Of a stretch of 11,193 nt of DNA, positions 1 to 6,256 are shown piece by piece. The notes below the pieces were generated by a model. The model ran no database searches and was not told the origin of the DNA. It was given only the letters and a program-made list of their open reading frames with translations. A program made the translations under genes and the position numbers. How positions within the stretch are numbered: the first letter of the stretch is position 1; each line of letters starts with the position of its first letter. Source of the DNA: Subdoligranulum variabile (lineage in GTDB: Bacteria > Bacillota > Clostridia > Oscillospirales > Ruminococcaceae); NCBI GenBank assembly GCA_003343905.1, contig QAKI01000029.1:1-11193 (forward strand), written 5' to 3'.

Positions 1-368
1 TTCTCGGCCGAGGCTGCCGCCCCTTCCAGCGAATAACGGCTTTGCAGCAGGGAAGCCCGTGCGGTCTCATGCTCGTAGGAGGAAATCACGGACCGGCTAT
101 ACAATAATGAATCCCGGGCGTATTGTCGTTCCGCCAAGGCGAATTGCTCCGAGAGGGTCTTGCGCTGCCGTTCGGTCTCGTTATAGTAAGCCTTATACAA
201 CGCTATCTGCTTGCGGATGGAGGCCATTTTTTGCGGATAATAATCGATCTCCCTGTAATTGATGCAGGCATGGAGCGCCGACAGTAGCCCCGAGTAAGCC
301 GCTTGCATATCACCCAGTGACAGCTCTTTGTACTTTGATAATGCCTTGTCCAGGCTAAATCTATCAAG
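1..368 (-). pseudogene. HlyD-family export adaptor, 5'-truncated fragment running off the left edge
   Basis: Reading the minus strand from 368 to 1 gives an open frame with no stop. Its protein resembles the periplasmic coiled-coil section of HlyD-type membrane fusion proteins of Bacteroidetes peptide exporters. Visible pieces include IDYYPQKMASIRKQIALYKA, TLSEQFALAERQYARDSLLY and RASLLQSRYSLEGAAA, which are Q-, L-, E- and R-rich heptad-like helices. Family members are about 400-450 aa and start with a cytoplasmic tail, a membrane helix and a lipoyl-like half. None of that is present: a TAA at 369-371 closes the frame and the DNA turns abruptly AT-rich there, so the 5' end has been cut off. 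Such adaptors work with a C39-peptidase ABC exporter that trims double-glycine leaders, which fits the precursor at 4820-5002. The family call is by sequence feel, not a search. Whether the downstream part is intact lies outside the window. Confidence 0.72.
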
Positions 369-487
369 TTAGAATCATATTTTAAAAAAAAGCATTTCAT
401 GTGTCCGATGAATTTAATTAATCAATACTCAATGCAAAAATAACAACAAGCTTCGTGTTTTTTTTCTTAAAATGAATCACAAATAAT
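369..487. other. AT-rich gap between the lipoprotein gene and the HlyD fragment
   Basis: This short gap holds no convincing gene. On the minus strand a perfect Bacteroidales -7 box of the form TAnnTTTG (TATTTTTG) lies at 442-435 and would fire toward the HlyD fragment. No TTTG-like -33 box is at the usual 19-21 base spacing, so a working promoter is doubtful. The right part contains T- and A-runs but no hairpin good enough to call a terminator for the lipoprotein gene. The composition step near 361-370 marks the joint with the GC-richer HlyD DNA. Confidence 0.4.
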
Positions 488-1735
488 TCATTTTAATATA
501 ATTACAACCGGATTATCTTCTTCCGACAAATACCTAAGCTTTGATATTTCACTTGGATAATCTTTTTGTTCTGGATGTTTGTCAAACCACATTTTAATAT
601 CTTCTACAGAAGCAATCTGGACAAATTCACCTGTTGAAGTAGAACTAGAAGGTTGTAAAGGAATAAAATTATTCAAATCATCTTTAAGACCTTCCTTAAA
701 CGGACTTATTGTTGTCACTCCTTTTTTCTTATCATAAATCGCATTATAGACCTCCACATCTTCTTTATGATAAAGATTTACAACAAAGCGCAACCATAAA
801 ACGTTTTCATTCTCAAATATATCCAAAGGATAAATAGTATTTTTATTTTTTGCATTATATCTTTCATCTCTTTCCCATTTTAGTGAGCCAAAGTCAAAAC
901 ACTTCACGGGCTTCAATCCAGTTAGGCCAACTTCATAAATTGTATCATTAAATAATTCTCTAAAGTATAATTTTTTATCATGATGCCAAAATACTTGTTC
1001 TGAAGGTATAAATCCACTCTGTAATCCATCTTTATAGGTTATATTTATGACTTCTCTTTCTGTATTTGGTAAATTGAAAGTTTTTATATCTTGTATATTA
1101 TCCATATGAGCTGACAATTTACTTTTATCATCCCCCATAGATGGAAAATAGGATACAACTGTGGTATCTTTATAAATATATATTCTATCTGGTTTATTTG
1201 CTGTTGCAGGTAGGTGCATAACTAGTTTTTCAGAATCGAAATAATCATAATTATCAACACCATAAAAACCATCTGTAAAATCTGGATCACTTTGATTTCC
1301 AATAAATATACCATCACAATTATAGATAACATTTCTACGATTCCCCTTGGGAAAATATATTTGCGATGAAGCTTCATTAAACCAACCTAAAAGACTTATA
1401 CTTCCTTCTGGATCATTACCAATATGACCAATATTACATATAAACTTACCTGTATTTTTATCAAATGTAGAACATTGTTTATCAGAGATTATGATAATTT
1501 TATCTTTGGCTAGGTATACATTTGGATTATTACCAATTAACGATTCTTCTGTTGTCTCTAATATTACATAACGAATATCATCAAAATAATCAGATGCAAA
1601 AATAGATGTAGCTTTATGATATGCATTTTCAATAGAGATTTTTTCTAAATCATCTGTGTTTTTATTGCATTTGCAAGAAAAAATAAATATACATATAAAT
1701 AAAGCAGATAAATAAATAAAAACTTTTCCCCTCAT
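488..1735 (-). CDS. Six-bladed beta-propeller lipoprotein (DUF5128-like)
   Basis: A 415-aa protein. Residues 1-20 form a hydrophobic signal peptide ending in a lipobox-like FIFSC, so Cys21 is the likely lipidated residue and the protein should be anchored in the envelope. After it comes the pattern typical of Bacteroidales six-bladed propeller lipoproteins: an opening strand with YVILETTEESLIGN (about residues 57-70), then repeats such as the FDKNTGKFICNIGHIGND stretch (about 89-106), where a tyrosine- or aspartate-rich blade is followed by an IG.G turn. No catalytic motif is visible. The start is the ATG 21 bp after the glycosyltransferase stop, so the two are probably co-transcribed. A second member of the same family lies at 3644-4771. 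Proteins of this type often accompany peptide-natural-product loci in Bacteroidales, but their role is not established; immunity, product binding or surface sensing are guesses. Confidence 0.8.
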   Translation of the reverse strand: MRGKVFIYLSALFICIFIFSCKCNKNTDDLEKISIENAYHKATSIFASDYFDDIRYVILETTEESLIGNNPNVYLAKDKIIIISDKQCSTFDKNTGKFICNIGHIGNDPEGSISLLGWFNEASSQIYFPKGNRRNVIYNCDGIFIGNQSDPDFTDGFYGVDNYDYFDSEKLVMHLPATANKPDRIYIYKDTTVVSYFPSMGDDKSKLSAHMDNIQDIKTFNLPNTEREVINITYKDGLQSGFIPSEQVFWHHDKKLYFRELFNDTIYEVGLTGLKPVKCFDFGSLKWERDERYNAKNKNTIYPLDIFENENVLWLRFVVNLYHKEDVEVYNAIYDKKKGVTTISPFKEGLKDDLNNFIPLQPSSSTSTGEFVQIASVEDIKMWFDKHPEQKDYPSEISKLRYLSEEDNPVVIILK

Positions 1736-1756
1736 AATGATATTGTTTTTAAACTG

Positions 1757-2455
1757 TTAATATAAAGAAATTTTTTTATCCCAACTTCCAAAAAAATAAT
1801 GTGCACAATATGCTTCTTTAATTTTCTCATTAAATTTTTTTATGGAATTATGATAAATAAAATCATTAACATCATATTTGCTAACTGGAGTAACCAGTTT
1901 ATATGATATTGATTTTGCACAAAAATTCTTTTTGATATATGGGAATATATTATTTATCATATTAGGTCCTGTTGAGTCCATAACACTCTTAATGGAAGAT
2001 TTAGATACATCTAAATTCTTTTTTATATTTTCAATAATATAAATCCACCCTTTATTTCCTTTTTCTGATACTAAAAAAGCATTACCTATCCGTATTGGCA
2101 TTAGTTTTTCAATGGGAGGTTCTTCTCCGAATCCCAATGATATATCATTCACTAACTGATTTATTGGTTTAAAGCATTCTGTGTCTAAATCAGTATAAAT
2201 GCCCCCATATTTATACAAAATCATATAACGTATAATATCCCATCTTTGGACATCTCTTGGTAATGAATTATACAAGTTTTCATATTCAGGAAAACTACTT
2301 ATCACAAGCTCTCTCATTTCTTTACCTGTCCATAAATGATATTCCCAATCCGGATTATTTTCTATCCAAGTTTGTGAAAGAATTTTTAAACGAATTGGGA
2401 TATACTTTTCCGAGTAACCCTCCCAAACTTGATGAATAATTTTATTTGTAAACAT
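1757..2455 (-). CDS. DXD glycosyltransferase, OCH1/Gly_transf_sug type
   Basis: A 232-aa protein when started at the ATG at 2455, 13 bp after the LanC stop. An in-frame ATG at 2509 would add 18 residues overlapping the LanC gene and ahead of the family's usual opening, so it is not preferred. The protein opens with KIIHQVWEG, continues with NNPDWEYHLWTG, and has RWDIIRYMILYKYGGIYTDL, the RxDxxRY...GGxYxDxD signature of sugar transferases with a DXD metal and nucleotide-sugar site (DLD, about residues 107-109). The C-terminal HYFFGSWDKK is the common H..xxSW end of the family. It would move a sugar from an activated nucleotide donor in the cytoplasm. Standing between a LanC remnant and a lipoprotein in a peptide locus, it may glycosylate a peptide product, but the family also serves capsule synthesis. 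Family call firm, substrate unknown. Confidence 0.87.
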   Translation of the reverse strand: MFTNKIIHQVWEGYSEKYIPIRLKILSQTWIENNPDWEYHLWTGKEMRELVISSFPEYENLYNSLPRDVQRWDIIRYMILYKYGGIYTDLDTECFKPINQLVNDISLGFGEEPPIEKLMPIRIGNAFLVSEKGNKGWIYIIENIKKNLDVSKSSIKSVMDSTGPNMINNIFPYIKKNFCAKSISYKLVTPVSKYDVNDFIYHNSIKKFNEKIKEAYCAHYFFGSWDKKISLY

Positions 2456-2468
2456 TATATTTAATATT

Positions 2469-3050
2469 TTATGATAATAAAAATAAAGAATCCCATTTCT
2501 GATTATCATTATATACTATAGACATTATTACTAATAATATTCCAGATAATCCTGTTAACAGTGAAAAGTCTTTCTTTTCTGATCGCTCTCTATTCTCTAT
2601 AGCCCATTCATTTATTTTTTTTATTGTCTTATCAAACCATAATTCATATCCTGACTTAAATAATAATTCTTCTGTTTCAAGATATATTCTTCTAAATATC
2701 ATTGCAATACCGGAAGTCCCATGACAAATACCAAATTCTGTTAGTAAATCTTGCTCTTCAACTAACTCAATACAACTTCTAAAAATTTGTAATGATTTAT
2801 TTTTCCAAATTTGATTATTTAATGCATTTCCTGCATGCCAAAGTGAAATAGCAATATCCAAATCTCCATAACACCATGCCAAGCGACGTTTAATTATTAT
2901 ATTATTATAATCTTTAAATATCATACTTGGGAATAAAGCAGTATTTTTCATTTCTAACTCATTAGAGAAACAACGATCACCGGCCGGAAAGCCCTTGTCA
3001 ACAAGAAAGGAATGTTCATGATCGAGGAACTTCAGCGAATCGCCTTGCAA
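2469..3050 (-). pseudogene. LanC-like lanthionine cyclase, C-terminal half only
   Basis: The open frame (193 codons from a TTG at 3050) carries the C-terminal zinc-site half of a LanC cyclase: RRLAWCYGDLDIA with Cys60, then GICHGTSGIA with Cys109 and His110. These match the three zinc ligands of the nisin cyclase family. The ending (SLLTGLSG...KWDSLFLLS) looks natural. LanC proteins are about 400 aa, so roughly 200 N-terminal residues of the alpha/alpha toroid are missing. The first 28 codons of this frame are not LanC: they are antisense to a dipeptidase fragment on the plus strand (2961-3089), so true homology begins near 2966. No LanB, LanM or other dehydratase is in the window. With half the barrel gone it is probably inactive, although all three metal ligands survive. 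It once implied lanthionine chemistry, or a LanC-like role, at this locus. Confidence 0.82.
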
Positions 3051-3089
3051 CGTTGCACGACCGCCTGCGACGCGATCCGCTTAATGGAT
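2961..3089 (+). pseudogene. C69-family dipeptidase fragment (debris)
   Basis: About 42 codons on the plus strand read IRETTITGRKALVNKKG followed by MIEELQRIALQRCTTACDAI and RLMD. This resembles the part of C69/U34 dipeptidases where a long helix with a .AREAIRLM. motif follows the substrate-binding domain. The frame is closed at 2955 by TAA on the left and loses similarity near 3087. The stretch is clearly GC-richer than the LanC DNA on its left. It has neither the N-terminal nucleophile Cys nor most of the enzyme, so it cannot be functional. It is best read as a leftover of the DNA into which, or next to which, the AT-rich block was joined. The family call rests on a short match and is moderate. 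Confidence 0.5.
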
Positions 3090-3146
3090 GATACATACTG
3101 TAGTTATACCAAGGGCAACCCAATACCATTGCTTCCCAATAATATC

Positions 3147-3335
3147 TCAATCCTCAGGAGCACCATCAACCTGAACCTCGACTACTTTTTTTCGAGTATC
3201 CTTAAACCATTTTTGGAAAATGTTATAAGGAACTTTATTCTTGACACAAAACGATTGGAGAGATTCTCCATGAGGCAAAGCCTCGCTCTGGTACTGAAAG
3301 TAAAACCTTTCTAGATCTTCACTGTATACATAATG
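3147..3335 (-). pseudogene. IS66-type accessory protein remnant
   Basis: On the minus strand, 62 codons are open between a TAG at 3336-3338 and a TGA at 3147. They read VYSEDLERFYFQYQSEALPH then GESLQSFCVKNKVPYNIFQK and WFKDTRKKVVEVQVDG. This is a small helix-turn-helix pattern (S.QSFC..N.VPYN.F.KW) like the TnpA-type accessory proteins of IS66 elements in Bacteroidales. There is no credible start codon in this frame, and no TnpB, transposase (TnpC) or IS ends were seen nearby, so this is a decayed piece of an insertion sequence. It lies between the dipeptidase and MBL fragments and may have contributed to the rearrangement. The assignment is from motif similarity only. Confidence 0.5.
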
Positions 3336-3392
3336 CTATAATTTTGATTGGCAGCGAAGGTATTCCTTTCAATCAATAGCCAATTTTTGACT

Positions 3393-3654
3393 GCTTACCG
3401 AACATTTGTTTTTGCCGGGGACGTGATTCCTTTAGTAGCCAGCGTATCCCCGGAATGGATATCTTGCTTACGACACCTATCCGATCACTTCTTATAACGA
3501 GAAAATACGAATGCTGGAGGAAGCCGTCCGGGAAGAACAAGCGATCATTTATTGCCACGACGCTTATATGTGCTGTTCCACAGTAAAAAAGGTAAATGCT
3601 TATTATCGGAAAAACTTTATTGTCCAATACTGTGATATTCATTTTATTCCTTAA
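3393..3654 (+). pseudogene. MBL-fold hydrolase, C-terminal fragment with a frameshift
   Basis: The plus strand reads AYRTFVFAGDVIPLVASVSP then EW in one frame (3393-3458). After a one-base shift near 3459-3466 it continues as AYDTYPITSYNEKIRMLEEA, VREEQAIIYCHDAY and CCSTVKK, ending at TAA 3652-3654. The order FAGDVIP, then (Y)D..P.....EK..(F/M)LE.AV, then a ..HDAY...TV block is the C-terminal section of metallo-beta-lactamase-fold hydrolases. In them the Asp of GD and the late His are metal ligands. The N-terminal HxHxDH half is absent and the frame is broken, so this is a relic. It overlaps the last bases of the lipoprotein gene on the opposite strand. The antisense minus-strand frame across this stretch is a shadow and is not called. 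Confidence 0.55.
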
Positions 3655-4771
3655 AACGCATTAAAAGTAAAATTCCATTATCTTCCTCATCGAGTTCCAG
3701 TGCTAATTCTCTAAGCCTCCCTCCCAATTCTCCCTTCTCCAATGCCTCTCTCAAGTTATCCGCAGAATAATAGTACACAGAGGAAGAAATGTTAAAATCA
3801 GGATCGCTAGGAAAATCCTCATTAATAATAGAGACCCATTTCATTTTCCCGGCTTCCCTATCATATATATAATCCTTCTCTGGGAATCCTTTATCTTTAT
3901 CAACATCATATATCATCTCTATGAGAGATATCAATATATCATTTTCGGTCTCTTGATTATAACGTATCAAACAAGGTATCTCTTTCTTTCTTATTTGTGG
4001 AGAATATGCCAGAAATGGACGTAAACGCAAAGTCTCACTTAACTCATAAATCGTATCATGAGAAGGTTCTGAATATATCCATCGATCATTTCTATGAATA
4101 ATAGTTCGCAACGGAGCTGTTCCCCCTTTCATAAATGAACCGTTTTGTTTTGTGATTGACAAACTTCGATATCTATCACCTGATATTGAATCCAATCCGT
4201 AGATTCTGTGAGGAATCGTCTTATGAAGTAAATACAAAAAGGAACTCTTTTCTTCCTCGTCACGAGCATGACATAAAAGTAAACTATCGTTATAATTATA
4301 CATCTCTGCCAAATATCCTGCTACCAGATCCAATGATCTCACAAAAGTTCCATCCGGCTTATACACATTAATTCTACCTGTTCCTACGGCCTCGCAAAAA
4401 AGTTCCTCCTCTTTTTCATCATAAGCCAAACGCCCAATGCCCATATATTCTTCCGGGGCACTCCCTCTTCGGTTTATTAAGAACCGCTTCTTGCCTGTAC
4501 AATCAAAACACATAATATTTTTGTTCTTGTAGTTTTTAAAAATAAAAAAACTATCCGTCACACAAGAAGGGTTACCTATAACAAGATAAGAGGAATCAGT
4601 ATCCAATTTCACATAAGAGACATCCGAAATCGACCGCAGCTCTATTCTCTCACAAATAGAGGAACCCGGCATATTTATTATCGGCAAATTATACTCTGAA
4701 AATTTCTCCGATCCAAAATGGCAAGAAAAGAGAAACAATGAGCAATTAAAGAAAATCCAAAATTTAGACAT
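3644..4771 (-). CDS. Six-bladed beta-propeller lipoprotein, second copy type
   Basis: A 375-aa protein. A short hydrophobic leader ends at LFLFSC, so Cys17 is a likely lipoprotein cysteine. The body follows the propeller pattern: ISDVSYVKLDTDSSYLVIGN (about residues 48-67), a CFDCTGKKRFLINRRGSAPE strand-and-turn, then NVYKPDGTFVRSLDL. It is related in plan to the 415-aa protein at 488-1735 but clearly different in sequence. It is the first gene after the precursor peptide, with its ATG 14 bases past a strong hairpin, so the precursor and this gene are likely one transcript with different yields. Its 3' end runs into the MBL debris. No enzyme motif is seen; an envelope-linked role in product handling, sensing or protection is inference from position. 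Confidence 0.8.
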   Translation of the reverse strand: MSKFWIFFNCSLFLFSCHFGSEKFSEYNLPIINMPGSSICERIELRSISDVSYVKLDTDSSYLVIGNPSCVTDSFFIFKNYKNKNIMCFDCTGKKRFLINRRGSAPEEYMGIGRLAYDEKEEELFCEAVGTGRINVYKPDGTFVRSLDLVAGYLAEMYNYNDSLLLCHARDEEEKSSFLYLLHKTIPHRIYGLDSISGDRYRSLSITKQNGSFMKGGTAPLRTIIHRNDRWIYSEPSHDTIYELSETLRLRPFLAYSPQIRKKEIPCLIRYNQETENDILISLIEMIYDVDKDKGFPEKDYIYDREAGKMKWVSIINEDFPSDPDFNISSSVYYYSADNLREALEKGELGGRLRELALELDEEDNGILLLMRFKE

Positions 4772-4784
4772 AAATACATTTTTT

Positions 4785-4810
4785 GCTCCACTTCTTTTTA
4801 GAAGTGGAGC
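4785..4810 (-). promoter_or_regulatory. Perfect 11-bp hairpin after the precursor gene
   Basis: GCTCCACTTCT (4785-4795) and AGAAGTGGAGC (4800-4810) form an 11-bp perfect stem with a 4-base loop. On the minus strand the stem is followed by A residues, not U, so it is not a standard intrinsic terminator in the direction of the operon. Placed 10 bases after the precursor stop and 14 bases before the lipoprotein start, it fits a 3' stabiliser or processing site that keeps the short precursor message abundant and lowers downstream expression. In the plus direction there is no T-run after the stem either. Confidence 0.7.
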
Positions 4811-4819
4811 GATTAATAA

Positions 4820-5002
4820 TCAATTTAACTGTTCACTAGACGTAGATTGCCATGCCTTTCTCGTATTATCATTCTGGCCAACACCAGAACAACTACAACT
4901 ACATCCTCTAGGAGAAATACCACCTTGTAGCTTAACAAGTTCTTCCTTTCTCATTTTCTCAAATCTTGCAAGTTTCCCCAATCTTAGATCTTTCATACCC
5001 AT
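4820..5002 (-). CDS. RiPP precursor peptide with double-glycine leader, GG-Bacteroidales type
   Basis: A 60-residue peptide. Residues 1-28 are a charged helical leader, MGMKDLRLGKLARFEK then MRKEELVKLQGG. It has the spaced L..L..F..(M)...E...L.GG pattern of TIGR04149-type precursors and ends in the Gly27-Gly28 site cut by C39 exporters. The 32-residue core (29-60) begins ISPRGCSCSCSG, with Cys34, Cys36 and Cys38 alternating with Ser, and ends in a tail rich in Asn, Thr, Ser and Gln. The three Cys are obvious substrates for thioether or other Cys-centred chemistry by the adjacent rSAM maturase; the actual modification is unknown. It starts 12 bp after the pseudo-rSAM stop; an internal start at Met3 is also possible. 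The gene order (maturase, partner, precursor) supports the call strongly. Confidence 0.88.
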   Translation of the reverse strand: MGMKDLRLGKLARFEKMRKEELVKLQGGISPRGCSCSCSGVGQNDNTRKAWQSTSSEQLN

Positions 5003-5014
5003 TACTTTTTTTAA

Positions 5015-6256
5015 TTAACAATTCAAAACACAGGATTTATCGCATAATGCCAATTGATTCATAAATAGCTCATAATTTGACGGTGGAGGACAAATATATT
5101 TATATACACATTTAGAACAAGGAGCTCTGTTTCTTGTATAAAACCAAGATGAGTTTGGATTCACCAGAGACTTATGCACAAAATAAGACAAATCATATTC
5201 TTTTATATTACCCATTTTTTTAAAATGAACATTATTATATATAGAACCATCTGAAAAAACCAATAATTTCCCAAAAAACAACGTATTCAACAGTTCATTT
5301 CTATGTATATCCTGCATAGAATCAATACTATTTAAAACCTCTTTCTTTTTCAAGAATACATATTTCTTAAAAAAAGGCATATTCTTTCCATTAAATATTG
5401 GTCTTATAACATAGCGACAATTACTTAACTCGCTATTTATAAAAGAACAGACATTTTCCAACTCCACTTCATTCTCAACAAAAAAAGTCAAATCCAAATC
5501 TTTCAATATAGAGAAATCTATTTCAGATATTTGAACGCCAGCTATTATAACCGATATTCTATTTTGAAAAAAAGAGCATAACCGAGATGTCAGTTTCCGT
5601 ATATTATTATAATTAACAACCAAATAAAAATCATTATCATATTTATTCAGAATATCAATTAGCTCATCCGATTTTGCATATATTTCATCTGTTACGACAA
5701 GATTTATCCTAATTCTTTTTCGAGCGAAGTCTAATTCTTTTAGTATTTTTGTTATAACAGACAAAGCTTCATTTCTAATTACATTCCTGTTCTTTGTACA
5801 ACAATCAAACTGCTTAAAATAGTTCACACAAGATTCGCAACTAGAAGAACATGAACTATTTGTATGTATTGTAATTTCATGCAAATAATTTAGAGGATCA
5901 TCAAAAGATGCATATTTCCCCTCTCTCACATCATGCATGATTTTCGCATTAGAAGTTATCTGTATAGGTTTAGAATCTAAAGTATCTGTCACAACAAGAT
6001 CCCCTATAAACTTATGCCTCACCTCTCCTATAAAACGCTTAAACTCAACAAGACTAAACAGATTAGGGTCAACACTAGATACACCAGCATTTAAAGGACT
6101 CATGAAATCTCTCAAAAAGGACAAAACTTGTTGATCTTTGCTATATATAAATTGTTTATCCAAAGTGTTTACCAACAAACACTCCCACTTATTAACCTCA
6201 ACGTAAACATATGGTTCCACATAGAACCATATATATTTAGATCTCATGTTCCTCAT
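5015..6256 (-). CDS. Pseudo-rSAM/SPASM protein, GG-Bacteroidales system partner
   Basis: A 413-aa protein. It opens with WFYVEPYVYVEV, as is usual for the TIGR04150-type partner of GG-Bacteroidales maturases. The middle has ITIHTNSSCSSSCESC, in which Cys136, Cys140 and Cys143 keep CxxxCxxC spacing, followed by FKQFDCC. No GGEP-like strand follows, so SAM binding is uncertain. The C-terminal region is SPASM-like: GSIYNNVHFKKMGNI, then Cys380xxCys383x5Cys389 in APCSKCVYKYICPPPSNYEL, and Cys405, Cys409 and Cys413 at the very end. It likely pairs with the true rSAM enzyme to bind or present the precursor. Its ATG overlaps the maturase stop as ATGA, so translation is probably coupled; Met4 is an alternative start. 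Partner role is from family knowledge, not shown here. Confidence 0.85.
   Translation of the reverse strand: MRNMRSKYIWFYVEPYVYVEVNKWECLLVNTLDKQFIYSKDQQVLSFLRDFMSPLNAGVSSVDPNLFSLVEFKRFIGEVRHKFIGDLVVTDTLDSKPIQITSNAKIMHDVREGKYASFDDPLNYLHEITIHTNSSCSSSCESCVNYFKQFDCCTKNRNVIRNEALSVITKILKELDFARKRIRINLVVTDEIYAKSDELIDILNKYDNDFYLVVNYNNIRKLTSRLCSFFQNRISVIIAGVQISEIDFSILKDLDLTFFVENEVELENVCSFINSELSNCRYVIRPIFNGKNMPFFKKYVFLKKKEVLNSIDSMQDIHRNELLNTLFFGKLLVFSDGSIYNNVHFKKMGNIKEYDLSYFVHKSLVNPNSSWFYTRNRAPCSKCVYKYICPPPSNYELFMNQLALCDKSCVLNC

Noticed and set aside
3012..3314. A 100-codon plus-strand frame
   Set aside because: Only its first part (to about 3089) matches a dipeptidase fragment; the rest is antisense to the IS66-like remnant, so it is a chance fusion and not one gene.
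3373..3642. An 89-codon minus-strand frame opposite the MBL fragment
   Set aside because: The plus strand reads as an MBL-fold C-terminus, so the minus frame is a by-product.
4785..4810. Hairpin as an intrinsic terminator of the RiPP operon
   Set aside because: On the minus transcript it is followed by A residues and not a U-run, and the next gene starts only 14 bases later on the same strand.
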